Positions 10,249 through 21,276 of a DNA stretch of 64,000 bases are shown in pieces (position 1 is the stretch's first letter; each line of letters opens with the position of its first letter). The notes beneath the pieces are model-generated. The model worked only from the letters and a program-made list of their open reading frames with translations. It was not told the origin of the DNA and searched no databases. The position numbers were made by a program, and so were the translations under genes. Origin of the DNA: an uncultured Vibrio sp. (GTDB taxonomy: Bacteria > Pseudomonadota > Gammaproteobacteria > Enterobacterales > Vibrionaceae); contig NZ_OY776223.1 of NCBI RefSeq assembly GCF_963675395.1, positions 1,426,001 through 1,490,000 on the forward strand, given 5' to 3'.

Positions 10249-12129
10249 TTAAACCTCTGCCAAATCGCCGTTGTTTTGTAGCCAAGAGCGACGGTCATCT
10301 GCACGCTTCTTACCAAGCAACATGTCCATCATTTCCATGGTCGCCGCAGAGTCGTCAATGGTTAATTGCACCAGACGACGCGTATTCGGATCCATGGTGG
10401 TTTCACGCAGCTGTAATGGGTTCATCTCACCCAGACCTTTGAATCGCTGAACGTTGATTTTGGCTTTCTTCTTCGACAAGCGCTCTAGTACGCCATCTTT
10501 TTCATCGTCATCAAGCGCGTAGAACACTTCTTTACCGCAGTCGATTCGATACAGCGGTGGCATGGCGACATAGATATGGCCCGCTTCCACTAGTGCGCGG
10601 AAGTGACGAGTAAATAAGGCGCACAGCAGTGTCGCGATATGCAGACCATCCGAGTCCGCATCGGCAAGGATACAGATCTTACCGTAACGAAGTCCGTCGA
10701 GGTTGTCGTTGTCAGGGTCGATACCCAACGCAACGGAAATGTCGTGCACTTCTTGAGACGCCAGAACTTGGTCAGCAGACACTTCCCAGGTGTTCAAGAT
10801 CTTACCGCGAAGTGGCATCACTGCCTGGAACTCACGATCACGTGCTTGTTTTGCCGAGCCACCCGCCGAGTCACCCTCGACAAAGAAGATTTCGGTGCGG
10901 TTTAGGTCTTGCACAGAACAGTCGGTTAGCTTGCCTGGCAAGGCCGGGCCTGACGCAACTTTCTTACGTACGACTTTTTTGCTCGCACGCATACGACGGT
11001 GCGCGTTAGCGATACAAACTTCAGCTAATTGCTCTGCCAATTGTGGTTTTTCGTTCAGCCACAGGCTGAAAGCATCTTTCACCACACCAGAAACAAACGC
11101 AGCAGTCTGACGCGAAGAGAGACGCTCTTTGGTTTGACCGGCAAATTGTGGGTCTTGGATTTTCACCGACAGAACGTATGAACAACGGTCGAAGACGTCA
11201 TCGCCGGTCAGTTTGACACCACGCGGCAGCAAATTACGGAACTCACAGAACTCACGCATTGCGTCCAGCAAACCTTGGCGCAGGCCATTTACGTGTGTAC
11301 CGCCCTGAGCAGTAGGGATCAGGTTGACGTAACTTTCGGTGATCATCTCGCCGCCTTCTGGCTGCCAGATCACCGCCCAGTTTGCCGCTTCGGTTTCTGC
11401 AGAAAATTCACCAGTAAACGGTTCTTCAGGTAGAACCGTGTAACCTTTAACCCCTTCAACCAGATAGTCTTTGAGACCATCTTCATAGTGCCACTTGTAG
11501 TCTTTGTTATTTACTTTGTCTGTGAAAGTGATTTCTAAGCCCGGGCAAAGAACGGCTTTCGCACGCAGGTTATTGACCAAACGCGTCACAGAGAAGTTTG
11601 CCGAGTCAAAGTACTTCGCTTCTGGCCAGAAGTGTACACTGGTACCACGATTACGGCGGCCACATGTGCCGGTTACGGTTAGATCCGAAACTTTATCACC
11701 GTGCTCAAAGGCAATCTCATAGACCTGTCCATCGCGACGAACCGTCACTTCAACACGTTTAGACAACGCGTTTACTACTGAAATTCCTACCCCGTGAAGG
11801 CCACCGGAGAACTGGTAGTTTTTGTTCGAGAATTTACCACCCGCGTGAAGCTTACATAAAATCAGCTCGACACCAGAAACTTTCTCTTCTGGGTGGATAT
11901 CAACAGGCATGCCTCGACCATCATCGATCACTTCCAGTGATTGGTCAGCATGTAGGATGACTTGTACTTTAGAGGCATGTCCGGCTAGCGCTTCATCGAC
12001 ACTGTTATCGATAACTTCTTGGCCCAGGTGGTTCGGGCGCGCTGTATCCGTATACATCCCTGGTCGGCGACGTACTGGCTCTAAGCCATTCAGTACTTCA
12101 ATGGCCCCAGCATTATATTGTTCAGTCAT
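10249..12129 (-). CDS. parE: DNA topoisomerase IV subunit B
   Basis: 626-residue ATPase subunit. The GHKL ATP-binding motifs are visible (EVIDNSVDEALAG, VIDDGRGMPVD, GGLHGVGISVVNAL), followed by the transducer and the TOPRIM domain with EGDSAGGSAKQ and DADSDGLHI. Length matches the roughly 630-residue ParE rather than the ~800-residue GyrB. Upstream gene of the parE-parC pair. Confidence 0.97.
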   Translation of the reverse strand: MTEQYNAGAIEVLNGLEPVRRRPGMYTDTARPNHLGQEVIDNSVDEALAGHASKVQVILHADQSLEVIDDGRGMPVDIHPEEKVSGVELILCKLHAGGKFSNKNYQFSGGLHGVGISVVNALSKRVEVTVRRDGQVYEIAFEHGDKVSDLTVTGTCGRRNRGTSVHFWPEAKYFDSANFSVTRLVNNLRAKAVLCPGLEITFTDKVNNKDYKWHYEDGLKDYLVEGVKGYTVLPEEPFTGEFSAETEAANWAVIWQPEGGEMITESYVNLIPTAQGGTHVNGLRQGLLDAMREFCEFRNLLPRGVKLTGDDVFDRCSYVLSVKIQDPQFAGQTKERLSSRQTAAFVSGVVKDAFSLWLNEKPQLAEQLAEVCIANAHRRMRASKKVVRKKVASGPALPGKLTDCSVQDLNRTEIFFVEGDSAGGSAKQARDREFQAVMPLRGKILNTWEVSADQVLASQEVHDISVALGIDPDNDNLDGLRYGKICILADADSDGLHIATLLCALFTRHFRALVEAGHIYVAMPPLYRIDCGKEVFYALDDDEKDGVLERLSKKKAKINVQRFKGLGEMNPLQLRETTMDPNTRRLVQLTIDDSAATMEMMDMLLGKKRADDRRSWLQNNGDLAEV

Positions 12130-12380
12130 AATACGGAATTGTTCTCAAAGTTTATTTGTTACCTGCAAAACACAAGTCAGAATGCGTTTACTCAGGAAAC
12201 GAAAAAGCCACTCTGTTAGTATCTTTAAATGTTTGTAAATCTGATACATAACAAAGCAGCCAGAGTCTATGACCCTTAAGATCTTGCAGCAAAATATAGT
12301 CGGAAAGCAAACCGTCTATGTCAAGCAACGGTTGGATATCTCAGTAAAAACTATGAGCGTATTCCAATCGTTCCTATCAA

Positions 12381-12965
12381 TTACAGTTCTAGAAATTCGA
12401 TAATCTTTGCAGGATAACGCTCAAAGCCTACAAAACTGTGATCACCGCCTTGCTCTACTGTTTGCTTAGATTGTGCAAACTTATTTACCGCCTGGCGATA
12501 GTCTAGAACCTCGTCTTCGGTTTGCTGCAGTAACCAAAATGATTCTGGCGACGCGATGCTTTGTACATCAAGAGCTTTCAACTCGTCAATATGGCAAGTT
12601 TCAAGTGTATAAGTTTCATGCGTGTAAGGGTTAGTTTGTTCACCCAAATAATCGACTAACAACTCATAAGGTTTGACGGCCGGATTAACCACCACCGCTT
12701 TGAATCCAAATTGACTGTTCAACCAAATGGACATAAAGCCCCCTAACGAACTGCCTACTAATCCGATACGGTAGTCATTTTGATACTGCTCGACGATTTC
12801 CAATAGGAGTTGAGCGGCCAGCTGCGGAAAACATGGCAACTGCGGAATGATCACTTTGATGTCCGGACGATGCTGCTGACAATACTCTCTCATTAGATTC
12901 GCTTTCATTGAGAGTGGTGAGCTATTAAAACCGTGGATATACAATAATAGAGAAGGTTTCGTCAT
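12381..12965 (-). CDS. yqiA: YqiA-type esterase
   Basis: 194-residue alpha/beta hydrolase of the UPF0227/YqiA family. An oxyanion motif LYIHGFNSSPLSMK lies at the N-terminus and the nucleophile elbow GLVGSSLGGFMS is near residue 70; a C-terminal GGDHSFVGFE supplies the catalytic His. The E. coli protein cleaves short acyl esters; the natural substrate is unknown. It follows cpdA on the same strand but beyond a terminator. Confidence 0.88.
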   Translation of the reverse strand: MTKPSLLLYIHGFNSSPLSMKANLMREYCQQHRPDIKVIIPQLPCFPQLAAQLLLEIVEQYQNDYRIGLVGSSLGGFMSIWLNSQFGFKAVVVNPAVKPYELLVDYLGEQTNPYTHETYTLETCHIDELKALDVQSIASPESFWLLQQTEDEVLDYRQAVNKFAQSKQTVEQGGDHSFVGFERYPAKIIEFLEL

Positions 12966-12979
12966 AAGAGTCTCACATA

Positions 12980-13010
12980 AAAAGAAAGCCCGAACATCAT
13001 GTTCGGGCAG
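12980..13010 (-). terminator. Terminator after cpdA
   Basis: On the minus strand GCCCGAACAT / ATGTTCGGGC stem followed by TTTCTTTTT, immediately past the cpdA stop. Confidence 0.88.
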
Positions 13011-13012
13011 GG

Positions 13013-13819
13013 TTAGTATCCGTTCGAGGAGAAGTCGGGTTGGAACTGACCTTCTGGTAGTCGATTAACCTGGGTCGTAATCTCACCACTCGCATGCAGC
13101 TCCAATTCTCGCCAGCCAGGTGAAGTGGTATCTAACGCAAAATCATCTGAGTTAGGCTTGAATTGCACACACGTAGAAGGTGTCGCCATCACTCGAATGC
13201 CTTGATGAAGCACATTCATATCTTGGTGAACGTGCCCACACAAAATCCCTTTAACCCCCTCAAAACGCTCGACAATCTGCCAGAATGCTTCTGCATCTTT
13301 CAGAGTGTGTTGGTCTAACCACGCGCTCCCAACCAGAATTGGGTGGTGATGCAATAATACCAGCGTATAACGCTCAGGATACTCGGCTAATTTGTCTTCA
13401 AGCAATGTCAGTTGCTGATCGCTTAAACGACCGTGCGGAACGCCGACTACTTGAGAATCCAGCAGGATCACTTGCCACTTATCACCAAGCAACACATGTT
13501 CTGTGGCCTTGATCTGCTGTGATGGAAGTACACTGCCCATATTGGGTTTGTAGTCATGATTGCCCGGCAGCCAAAAACAATCTTTGTCGAGCGGGGCAAT
13601 ACCTGCTGCGAATCGTTGGTAAGATCCCGCACTGTGATCTTGCGAAATATCCCCGGTTGCTAAAATATAATCAAACTCCACTTTGCGGCGCAAAACCTCA
13701 TCAACCACAGCAGAAAAGCTGTCGGCCGTTTTTACGCTCAGCAAACTTCCCTCATCGGCGTCAAACAGATGAGTATCCGTGATTTGTAAAAGTTTGATGC
13801 TGTCACTAGATGGTTGCAA
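13013..13819 (-). CDS. cpdA: 3',5'-cyclic AMP phosphodiesterase CpdA
   Basis: 268-residue class III metallophosphoesterase that hydrolyses cAMP and so tunes CRP activity. Metal-binding motifs appear in order: ITDTHL, ATGDISQD, LPGNHD, LLHHHPI and CGHVHQD. The frame starts with TTG at 13819; no ATG or GTG fits better, so this start is plausible but not proven. Neighbours yqiB, nudF and yqiA match the enterobacterial cluster. Confidence 0.93.
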   Translation of the reverse strand: MQPSSDSIKLLQITDTHLFDADEGSLLSVKTADSFSAVVDEVLRRKVEFDYILATGDISQDHSAGSYQRFAAGIAPLDKDCFWLPGNHDYKPNMGSVLPSQQIKATEHVLLGDKWQVILLDSQVVGVPHGRLSDQQLTLLEDKLAEYPERYTLVLLHHHPILVGSAWLDQHTLKDAEAFWQIVERFEGVKGILCGHVHQDMNVLHQGIRVMATPSTCVQFKPNSDDFALDTTSPGWRELELHASGEITTQVNRLPEGQFQPDFSSNGY

Positions 13820-13865
13820 AATGAAAACCTGATTCGTCCACTATATTGTTATTTGTTATTTTCCT

Positions 13866-14324
13866 TTAGCGACGCGACGAGCAATTGAAGGCAAGTGGTG
13901 TTCTACTGATTCCACTTCTTAAACAAAACGTCAGCCATTCACCAAGGAACGTGTTTAGTTGATGCTTTTCATCTCGTTGCATCAATTTGTCGTTGGGATA
14001 ATCATATTTAGCTTTAATACGAGAGAAGTCTCCGCTTGAGCATACTTCCGCTACCCTCGCATCGTGGTAAAGCCTGACAGACATTGTCGGTAAAGGAAAC
14101 ACTGGTGTTTCATCACTCTGACATATCTCAACAACTGTGGTGTATTTTGTGACTTCATTCACGGTCAGTTGATAAACCATATGCGCAGCCTGATAGCAGC
14201 GCACGTCACCAACCTCGGCAGAGACAGGCAGCAAGGCATTTAATTTAGCGTAGTTGGTCTCATAGGTTCTCATTAGACCCGCTAAATCAACATGATATCG
14301 CTGTTTTTCAGCTATCTGTGCCAT
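13866..14324 (-). CDS. yqiB: YqiB, DUF1249 family protein
   Basis: 152-residue protein of unknown biochemical role, conserved between nudF and cpdA in gammaproteobacteria. Recognised by the MRTYETNYAKL N-terminal segment and LYHDARVAEVC. No membrane segment or signal peptide. Its ATG lies 3 bases after the nudF stop, so it is co-transcribed. Confidence 0.85.
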   Translation of the reverse strand: MAQIAEKQRYHVDLAGLMRTYETNYAKLNALLPVSAEVGDVRCYQAAHMVYQLTVNEVTKYTTVVEICQSDETPVFPLPTMSVRLYHDARVAEVCSSGDFSRIKAKYDYPNDKLMQRDEKHQLNTFLGEWLTFCLRSGISRTPLAFNCSSRR

Positions 14325-14327
14325 TAC

Positions 14328-14975
14328 TTACTCTCCACCGTTATTGGGGCTTGCCCATTGTGATTTCAACTCTAAATGGTTTAATTGCAACCACTGTACT
14401 GCGATAATTGAGGCAGCATTTTCAAGTTTTCCATCTTTCACCCATTGATATGCTTCTTCACGGCTGATGACGTGAACTCGAATATCTTCATCTTCATAGT
14501 CTAAACCATGAATGCCGTCTGCTTTAGAAGCATCGACTTCTCCGACAAAAATATCCAACTTTTCTGAGCACCCGCCCGAAGAGGGGTAGTATGAAGTCAC
14601 TGGTATAACACGACCTACATAAAGACCGGCTTCTTCGTGAGCTTCGCGGCGGATCACATCTTCAACGGACTCATCTCGATCAATCATGCCAGCAACAATT
14701 TCAAGCTGCCAAGGATGATCATGTTCTAATGCACCAACTCGTATTTGTTCGATGATAACAACCTGATCCTGTGTTGGATCATAAGGCAGCATCGCGGCAG
14801 CATGCCCGCGTTCGAACATTTCTCGCTCGACAACATCACTCCAGCCACCAGCAAAGAGCCGGTGTTTGAAACGGTACTTCACCATTTTGAAGAAGCCTTT
14901 AAACAAGGTCTCTTTCGAGATGATTTCCACATCTTGTGAAGTAAACTCGTCTTGTCGCTTGTCACACTGTTGCAT
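14328..14975 (-). CDS. nudF: ADP-ribose pyrophosphatase
   Basis: 215-residue Nudix hydrolase that splits ADP-ribose to AMP and ribose 5-phosphate. The Nudix box is present with the spacing G-x5-E-x7-REAHEEAGL near residues 100-120, and LEIVAGMID precedes it. RBS GAGGTG supports the ATG at 14975. First gene of a run nudF-yqiB-cpdA, divergent from tolC. Confidence 0.94.
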   Translation of the reverse strand: MQQCDKRQDEFTSQDVEIISKETLFKGFFKMVKYRFKHRLFAGGWSDVVEREMFERGHAAAMLPYDPTQDQVVIIEQIRVGALEHDHPWQLEIVAGMIDRDESVEDVIRREAHEEAGLYVGRVIPVTSYYPSSGGCSEKLDIFVGEVDASKADGIHGLDYEDEDIRVHVISREEAYQWVKDGKLENAASIIAVQWLQLNHLELKSQWASPNNGGE

Positions 14976-15204
14976 TCAACACCTCGCTGAGTGAATCTTG
15001 TAGTGTACTCATTGTTAATCACTTGCTCAAAGGACTTGGCTCAACTTTTTGTATAATAGTTATAATTTATTTTAAGTATTGTACAAATTTTTATTGCACA
15101 AATGGATAATTACGTGTAAAAAAATACAAAGTTTAGAGTAAATATCGTCCAAATTGAGTTAAACTACTGAGAATTAACCAATCTATTGACCGCGGGAATA
15201 GAAA

Positions 15205-16533
15205 ATGAAAAAATTGCTTCCACTTTTTATCAGTGTAGCGCTAGGTAGCATGAGCATATCGGCTTATGCGGACTCATTAGCTGACATCTACGACTTAGCA
15301 AAACAAAACGATCCACAATTGCTTAGCGTAGCAGCGCAGCGTGACCAAGCTTTCGAAGCAATTACCTCAAGCCGCAGTGCCCTTCTACCACAAATCAATT
15401 TAACAGCGGGTTACAATCTCACTCGTGGCGATCTTGAATATGATTCTAGCGCTATCAGCGATGGATCAAACGATGCAAATGATTTAACTGCAGGTATTAA
15501 CTTCTCTCAAGAGCTTTACAACCGCGCATCTTGGATCACGTTAGACACCGCAGAGAAAACAGCTCGTCAGGCCGACGCGACTTATGCTGCAACTCAACAA
15601 AGCTTGATCCTTCGTGTTTCACAAGCTTACTTTGAAGTACTGCGAGCTCAGGATAACCTTGTATTTGTTCGTGCTGAGAAAGCCGCTGTTGGCCGACAAC
15701 TTGAGCAAACCAAACAACGTTTTGAAGTGGGTCTATCTGCGATTACAGACGTTCATGATGCACAAGCTCAATACGATGCAGTACTTGCTGATGAAGTATT
15801 AGCAGAAAACGACCTTATCAACAGCTACGAATCACTACGTGAAATCACCGGTCAGGAACACAAAAACCTGGATGTGCTTGATACAGCTCGCTTCTCTGCA
15901 AGCCGCTCGGATAGCCCTGCTGAAGACCTAATTGAAATCGCAAAAGAGCAAAACTTAAGCCTACTGTCTTCTCGTATTTTACAAGACATCGCTCGTGACA
16001 ACATTTCGCTGGCAAGTTCCGGTCATCTGCCAACACTGTCGTTAGATGGCGGTTACAACTATGGCGATAAGTCTCATAGTGATCGTGATTACACTACCGA
16101 TAACTTCAATATCGGCGTTAATCTGGCACTGCCTTTATACACAGGCGGTAACGTGACTTCGAAAACTAAACAAGCTGAGTACGCTTATGTTGCTGCAAGT
16201 GAAGATCTCGAAGCCCAGTACCGCAGCGTAGTGAAAGATGTTCGCGCGCAAAACAACAACATCAACGCATCAATCGGTGCATTGAAAGCTTACGAGCAAT
16301 CCGTAGTTTCTGCTCGCTCTGCCCTAGAGGCGACAGAAGCAGGTTTTGATGTAGGTACTCGTACGATTGTTGACGTACTGGACGCGACTCGCCGTTTATA
16401 CGATGCAAACCGCAACCTATCTAATGCTCGTTACGACTACATCCTCAGTGGTCTGCAACTACGTCAGGCGGTAGGCACACTGAATGAGCAAGACATCCTA
16501 AATATCGATGCGGGTCTGAAAGCTGTAAACTAA
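15205..16533 (+). CDS. tolC: Outer-membrane channel TolC
   Basis: 442-residue outer-membrane exit duct used by RND and ABC efflux pumps and type I secretion. A Sec signal peptide (about residues 1-22, cleaved after AYA) precedes SLADIYDLAKQNDPQL. Two internal repeats of the OEP fold are visible, with helical QAYFEVLRAQDNL and GTRTIVDVLDATRRLYDANRNLSNARYDY in pieces. Divergent from nudF, as in E. coli, and followed by a strong terminator. Confidence 0.95.
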   Translation: MKKLLPLFISVALGSMSISAYADSLADIYDLAKQNDPQLLSVAAQRDQAFEAITSSRSALLPQINLTAGYNLTRGDLEYDSSAISDGSNDANDLTAGINFSQELYNRASWITLDTAEKTARQADATYAATQQSLILRVSQAYFEVLRAQDNLVFVRAEKAAVGRQLEQTKQRFEVGLSAITDVHDAQAQYDAVLADEVLAENDLINSYESLREITGQEHKNLDVLDTARFSASRSDSPAEDLIEIAKEQNLSLLSSRILQDIARDNISLASSGHLPTLSLDGGYNYGDKSHSDRDYTTDNFNIGVNLALPLYTGGNVTSKTKQAEYAYVAASEDLEAQYRSVVKDVRAQNNNINASIGALKAYEQSVVSARSALEATEAGFDVGTRTIVDVLDATRRLYDANRNLSNARYDYILSGLQLRQAVGTLNEQDILNIDAGLKAVN

Positions 16534-16551
16534 TCAGTAAACAAGACAAGC

Positions 16552-16590
16552 AAAACGCCAGTTGCTAAACAACAACTGGCGTTTTTTATT
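16552..16590 (+). terminator. Terminator after tolC
   Basis: AAAACGCCAGTTG / CAACTGGCGTTTT stem with an 8-nt loop and T tail. Confidence 0.93.
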
Positions 16591-16660
16591 GCCTGAAAAA
16601 CACAGTTTGAACCTGGCTATCGCTCAAGGGATCAAAAAAGGCCACCCACAGATAGCCTTT

Positions 16661-16789
16661 TGCTGAACAGCGACGAAAGAGCGTGATTCAGGATCTTCTA
16701 TACGAGAACTTTGCTATCAAAGGTATTTCTCTATCTTCTCAGCGCGCTGATTCTAGATTCCTAGTCTCGCTAAAGCTCGCAGGAATGAC
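16661..16789 (+). repeat. Interspersed ~130-bp palindromic repeat, copy A
   Basis: Shares with copy B (23429-23560) the left block GCGTGATTCAGGATCT and the right block AGATTCCTAGTCTCGCT, ending in GGAATGAC. The two ends are imperfect inverted repeats and the centre varies. It lies between the tolC terminator and the 3' end of hldE. It is noncoding and resembles a miniature element. Confidence 0.75.
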
Positions 16790-16823
16790 CCGATAATAAT
16801 AGTGAAAAACAGGCATTAACCCG

Positions 16824-18254
16824 TTAACCTTTGCCACCTTTAATCGCATTAATAATTTCACTGGTTGAACAACCATCTTCAAAGTTCAGTACGCGAACTT
16901 CACCGCCAGCAGCAATCACCTCTTTGCCACCTGCAATCTCTTCTGGTTTGTAGTCTCCGCCTTTCACCAATAAGCTTGGCAGCACTTCTGAGATCAAGCG
17001 TTGCGGTGTATCTTCACTAAATGGTACCACCCAATCAACCGCACCTAAGCCAGCCAATACCGCCATACGACGATCGGTTGGGTTTACCGGACGGCCAGGA
17101 CCTTTAAGACGCTTAACGGACTCGTCAGTATTCACAGCAACAATAAGACGATCGCCCAGTTCAGCGGCATGGTTTAAGTAAGACACATGACCTGCATGAA
17201 GAATGTCAAAACAGCCGTTGGTCATCACAACCTTCTCACCTTTAGCACGTGCTTTTTTCACCGCTTCGATCAGTGCTTTTTCTGAAATCACACCAAAGTC
17301 AGTATCTTTACTACCATGTACCGCTTCAGCTAGCTCAATTTCAGACAGGGTCGATGTCCCTAGTTTGCCAACCACAACACCTGCTGCTGCGTTCGCCAGC
17401 GCACATGCTTCTTCGAAAGATTTGCCCGCTGCGAATGAAGCCGCCAATACAGAAATAACCGTATCGCCAGCACCCGTTACGTCATACACTTCTTTTGCTT
17501 GTGTTGGCAGGTGGAACGGTTCCTGACCACGGCGGATCAAGGTCATACCATGTTCGCTACGGGTAACCAACAGTGCTTCAAAGTCAAATTCTTCCACGAG
17601 AGCGAGTGCTTTCTCCACCAGATCCTGATCCGATTTCACTTTGCCAACCACATCTTCAAACTCTTTCATGTTTGGCGTCAGAAGAGTCGCACCACGGTAA
17701 CGTTCAAAGTCTGCCCCTTTTGGATCGATAAACACAGGAACGTTAGCTGCACGTGCTTTCTGAATGTATTCCTGCACATGCTCAAGCGATCCTTTTGCGT
17801 AATCTGACATGATCACGGCTTTGACAGTTGGAAGAGCAGAATCCATGCGCGTAAGCACAGGTTCTGGATCTGTATTTTCGAACTTGTCTTCGAAGTCCAG
17901 ACGAAGCAACTGCTGACCGCGGCTCATTACACGTAACTTAGTGATCGTTGGGTACTCTGGCAGCGGCACAAAGTCACATTTTACTTTGAGCGAGCTTAGT
18001 TTTTCTGTCAGAACTTTTGCAGGTTCATCCATTCCTGTCAGACCAACAATGTGAGCGTGACCACCCAATGACGCGATGTTCATCGCAACGTTTGCAGCAC
18101 CGCCCGGACGCTCTTCATTGTTTTCTACTTTAACAACAGGGACTGGCGCTTCAGGTGAAATACGTCCAGTTGGGCCATACCAGTAACGATCTAGCATGAC
18201 ATCACCGATGATAAGCACACCAGCGCTGTTGTAATCAGGTAGAATTGGTTTCAT
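16824..18254 (-). CDS. hldE: Bifunctional heptose 7-phosphate kinase / heptose 1-phosphate adenylyltransferase
   Basis: 476-residue two-domain enzyme making ADP-heptose for the LPS inner core. The N-terminal ribokinase-like domain (about 1-320) has [10 protein letters not shown] and the anion hole VTGAGDTV. The C-terminal nucleotidyltransferase has [16 protein letters not shown] and [12 protein letters not shown]. The frame extends 13 codons further upstream, but the ATG at 18254 preceded by TTTGGAGA begins with the family start MKPILPDY. Downstream of glnE on the same strand. Confidence 0.96.
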   Translation of the reverse strand: MKPILPDYNSAGVLIIGDVMLDRYWYGPTGRISPEAPVPVVKVENNEERPGGAANVAMNIASLGGHAHIVGLTGMDEPAKVLTEKLSSLKVKCDFVPLPEYPTITKLRVMSRGQQLLRLDFEDKFENTDPEPVLTRMDSALPTVKAVIMSDYAKGSLEHVQEYIQKARAANVPVFIDPKGADFERYRGATLLTPNMKEFEDVVGKVKSDQDLVEKALALVEEFDFEALLVTRSEHGMTLIRRGQEPFHLPTQAKEVYDVTGAGDTVISVLAASFAAGKSFEEACALANAAAGVVVGKLGTSTLSEIELAEAVHGSKDTDFGVISEKALIEAVKKARAKGEKVVMTNGCFDILHAGHVSYLNHAAELGDRLIVAVNTDESVKRLKGPGRPVNPTDRRMAVLAGLGAVDWVVPFSEDTPQRLISEVLPSLLVKGGDYKPEEIAGGKEVIAAGGEVRVLNFEDGCSTSEIINAIKGGKG

Positions 18255-18321
18255 TATTGGTCTCCAAAAATTAAATCGTGCAGAGTTTATCACAGCCCTT
18301 GTCGTGGCTAAATATTTCGCC

Positions 18322-21165
18322 TTAACTGAACCACTGATTCCATGCCTGCTTCACCCACTCTCTTTCAGCAACAAACTTATCTTCGACAACATCTGCATCT
18401 AAATTGAGTAGGTTTCGGTGATGTATCTCATTCCGCATTGAGGTGTAGGCGTTGATCAGTCGCATCGCTTGGTCTTCGTCCATTACCCCTTGCGCGATAA
18501 GCGTTTCAAAGATTCGCACGTTGTCACACCAACGCGTTAGTTTAGGTTTTGTATGGCTGTAGTTGAGCACCAAATACTGGGCAAGGAACTCGATGTCGGT
18601 AATTCCTCCAACATCTTGTTTAAGCATAAAGCGTCCTGCTTTTTTCCCGCCCAGATGATCGCGCATTTTCTCGCGCATCTCGACCACCGCTTTTTTGAGC
18701 GTCTCTTGGTCACGCGATTTACACAGAACGTCATGGCGAGTGTTATGGAAAGCGATAGCCAAAGGTTCGTCTCCATAGATCATTCGGGCACGAACCAAAG
18801 CTTGGTGTTCCCATGTCCACGCTTCCTGATGCTGATATTCGTCAAATGCGTCAGTAGGACTCACCAGTAAACCCGAGGCTCCAGACGGACGTAAGCGAGT
18901 GTCCACTTCGTACAGAATCCCTGATGCGGTGCGGGTTGAGAAAATATGGATAATGCGCTGTGCTAAACGAAGATAAAACTGGCGGCCATCGATTTCTTTC
19001 TTACCATCGGTGTATACGCTGACCGGACAGTCATGCATAAATACGATGTCCAAATCAGAGTTGTAACCCAACTCCCAGCCGCCAACTTTGCCATAGCCGA
19101 TCACCGCAAAGCCTCTGCCTTCACGGTCTTTCACATGGGTAGGCTCACCGTACTTTTCTGATACCTGCAACCAGGCCTGACCGACAACCGCTTCCACGAT
19201 GGCTTCTGCCAGATAAGTTAAGTGATCACTCACTTTCATCACAGGTAAAGCGCCAGCAATGTCTGCCGCAGCAATACGCAAAATACAAATTTGCTTGAAT
19301 TGGCGCAGTGCTTCCATCTGCTGTTCCATGTCGTCTTCTGGAATTCGCGCCAGATAGTCGCGCAACTCAACCCGGTAACTGTCTAAAGGAATTGGATTAT
19401 ACAGTTGTTGTGGGTCAATCAGTTCGTCAAGCAGGATTGGATAACGAGACAACTGCTCAGAAATCATCGGACTCGCAGTACACAGTCTCACGAGTTGCAC
19501 CAGTGCGGCCGGGTGTTCATCTAAAAGTTCTAAGTAAGTGGTTCGAGTACAGATTTTGTGCAACAAGTGCAGCACTCTTGGTAAACCAAATTGCGCATCC
19601 GGGTGCGCAAATACCACATCGAATACTTTAGGCATGAGTCTGGTAAGCACTTCTCGACCACGAGGCCCAAGTGTTTTCTTAGCGATATCTTGCTTAAACG
19701 CCATAATGCTTTTCGCGCAAGATGTAAAATCTTCCACCTGAATATCTTGTTCTAGGATATGTTCAATGACATCTTGCTTTTTCGCCATATCCCACAACTC
19801 GTGGAAATGACGCGCTACATTGCTGCCTTCGTCTTCATCATCATCACCAATCAGCGAATCGAACACCTGATGAACGTTAGCCATATGTTGCTGAGTCTGC
19901 GAGGCCAACTGTTCCCAAGTATCGCACTGCATTGCCGTCGCCAATTTCGTGCGATCTACATCGCAGTCTGGCAGTGTCTGAGTCTGCTTATCTGCCATGG
20001 CTTGCAGCAAGTTCTCTAATCGGCGTAAATATTTATATGCCTCTTCCAAGTTCTGAACTTCTTGCGACGTCAACAGAGCCAATTCTTCAATGCCTTGCAG
20101 GGTTTCCAGCAAACCTCGACTACGCAAAGAAGGCTCGCGTCCACCTCGGATCAGTTGGAATACCTGAGCAATAAACTCGATTTCGCGAATACCGCCAGCA
20201 CCAAGCTTGATGTTGTTATTCAAACCACGACGGCGTACTTCACTGCTGATCATCGATTTCATTCGGCGTAAGGACTGAATCGCACTAAAGTCGATGTAAC
20301 GTCGAAACACAAATGGACGCAGCATCTTGCGTAGCTCTTGGTACTGAGGATACATTTCACACCCCATTACACGTGCCTTGACCATTGCGTAGCGTTCCCA
20401 GTCCCGACCTTGTTCCTGATAATAGTCTTCCAGTGCCGCATAGCTCATTACCAGCGGGCCACTTTCTCCGAATGGACGTAAACGCATGTCAACACGATAG
20501 CAGAAACCATCGAAAGTTTGCTGGTCGAGAGCTTTAATAATTCGCTGACCAAGACGGGTAAAGAACTGCGCATTGGCAATGCTACGCCGAGTACCCTGAG
20601 TTTCGCCGTTTTCTGGATAGGTAAAAATAAGATCAATATCAGAAGAGAAGTTCAATTCACCGCCACCGAGCTTGCCCATACCAATGACTAACATCGGCTG
20701 TGCTTCACCTTCGGCATTAGTGGGCGTCCCCCACTCTTTACAACAGGCATGATATTGCCATTGGTAAGTTTCGAAGATCAGCGCCTCAGCCAGTTGAGAA
20801 AGGTGACTCAATGACTCTTCCAGTGTCCAGGCATTGAGGAAATCCTTCCACGCGATGTAAACCATCTCACGATTACGGAACTGACGTAATACACGATGAC
20901 CTGACATCTCATCCTCACACTCTGCCAATAGTGCCGCCAGTCTTGTTCGGTAGGATGCCTGTCGACTAGGTTCCGCCACCATTTCTGGCAAGTCCTGAGC
21001 GAGCTTTTCATCTCGATGAATGGTTTCAGTAATGAACTTACTCAGGCCAGAGACATAGTAAAATTGCTCTGCTAATTCACTTGGCCACAATTGAAAGTAA
21101 CCAGCTTGCTGAGCATTTTGAACGGCAGATTCAGCGACAGAAATCAACGACGGAGGCAACTGCAT
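18322..21165 (-). CDS. glnE: Bifunctional glutamine synthetase adenylyltransferase / deadenylase
   Basis: 947-residue enzyme that adds AMP to, or removes it from, glutamine synthetase in response to PII and glutamine. Two nucleotidyltransferase domains repeat the signature: [20 protein letters not shown] near residue 165 and [20 protein letters not shown] near 680, each followed by a helical domain. Full length, no frame break. glnE-hldE is an arrangement shared with E. coli. Confidence 0.96.
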   Translation of the reverse strand: MQLPPSLISVAESAVQNAQQAGYFQLWPSELAEQFYYVSGLSKFITETIHRDEKLAQDLPEMVAEPSRQASYRTRLAALLAECEDEMSGHRVLRQFRNREMVYIAWKDFLNAWTLEESLSHLSQLAEALIFETYQWQYHACCKEWGTPTNAEGEAQPMLVIGMGKLGGGELNFSSDIDLIFTYPENGETQGTRRSIANAQFFTRLGQRIIKALDQQTFDGFCYRVDMRLRPFGESGPLVMSYAALEDYYQEQGRDWERYAMVKARVMGCEMYPQYQELRKMLRPFVFRRYIDFSAIQSLRRMKSMISSEVRRRGLNNNIKLGAGGIREIEFIAQVFQLIRGGREPSLRSRGLLETLQGIEELALLTSQEVQNLEEAYKYLRRLENLLQAMADKQTQTLPDCDVDRTKLATAMQCDTWEQLASQTQQHMANVHQVFDSLIGDDDEDEGSNVARHFHELWDMAKKQDVIEHILEQDIQVEDFTSCAKSIMAFKQDIAKKTLGPRGREVLTRLMPKVFDVVFAHPDAQFGLPRVLHLLHKICTRTTYLELLDEHPAALVQLVRLCTASPMISEQLSRYPILLDELIDPQQLYNPIPLDSYRVELRDYLARIPEDDMEQQMEALRQFKQICILRIAAADIAGALPVMKVSDHLTYLAEAIVEAVVGQAWLQVSEKYGEPTHVKDREGRGFAVIGYGKVGGWELGYNSDLDIVFMHDCPVSVYTDGKKEIDGRQFYLRLAQRIIHIFSTRTASGILYEVDTRLRPSGASGLLVSPTDAFDEYQHQEAWTWEHQALVRARMIYGDEPLAIAFHNTRHDVLCKSRDQETLKKAVVEMREKMRDHLGGKKAGRFMLKQDVGGITDIEFLAQYLVLNYSHTKPKLTRWCDNVRIFETLIAQGVMDEDQAMRLINAYTSMRNEIHHRNLLNLDADVVEDKFVAEREWVKQAWNQWFS

Positions 21166-21226
21166 TTTTCTTCCTTGTGAAAAGCACGATGAATGAGGTT
21201 TAAGTTATACCAGAGTTGACGCAAAT

Positions 21227-21259
21227 AAAAACGCCCACAAAAGGTTTGTGGGCGTTTAA
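21227..21259 (-). terminator. Terminator after the chemoreceptor gene
   Basis: ACGCCCACAAA / TTTGTGGGCGT stem on the minus strand followed by TTTTTA; separates the chemoreceptor from glnE. Confidence 0.9.
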
Positions 21260-21276
21260 TCATAAGCTGTAAATTC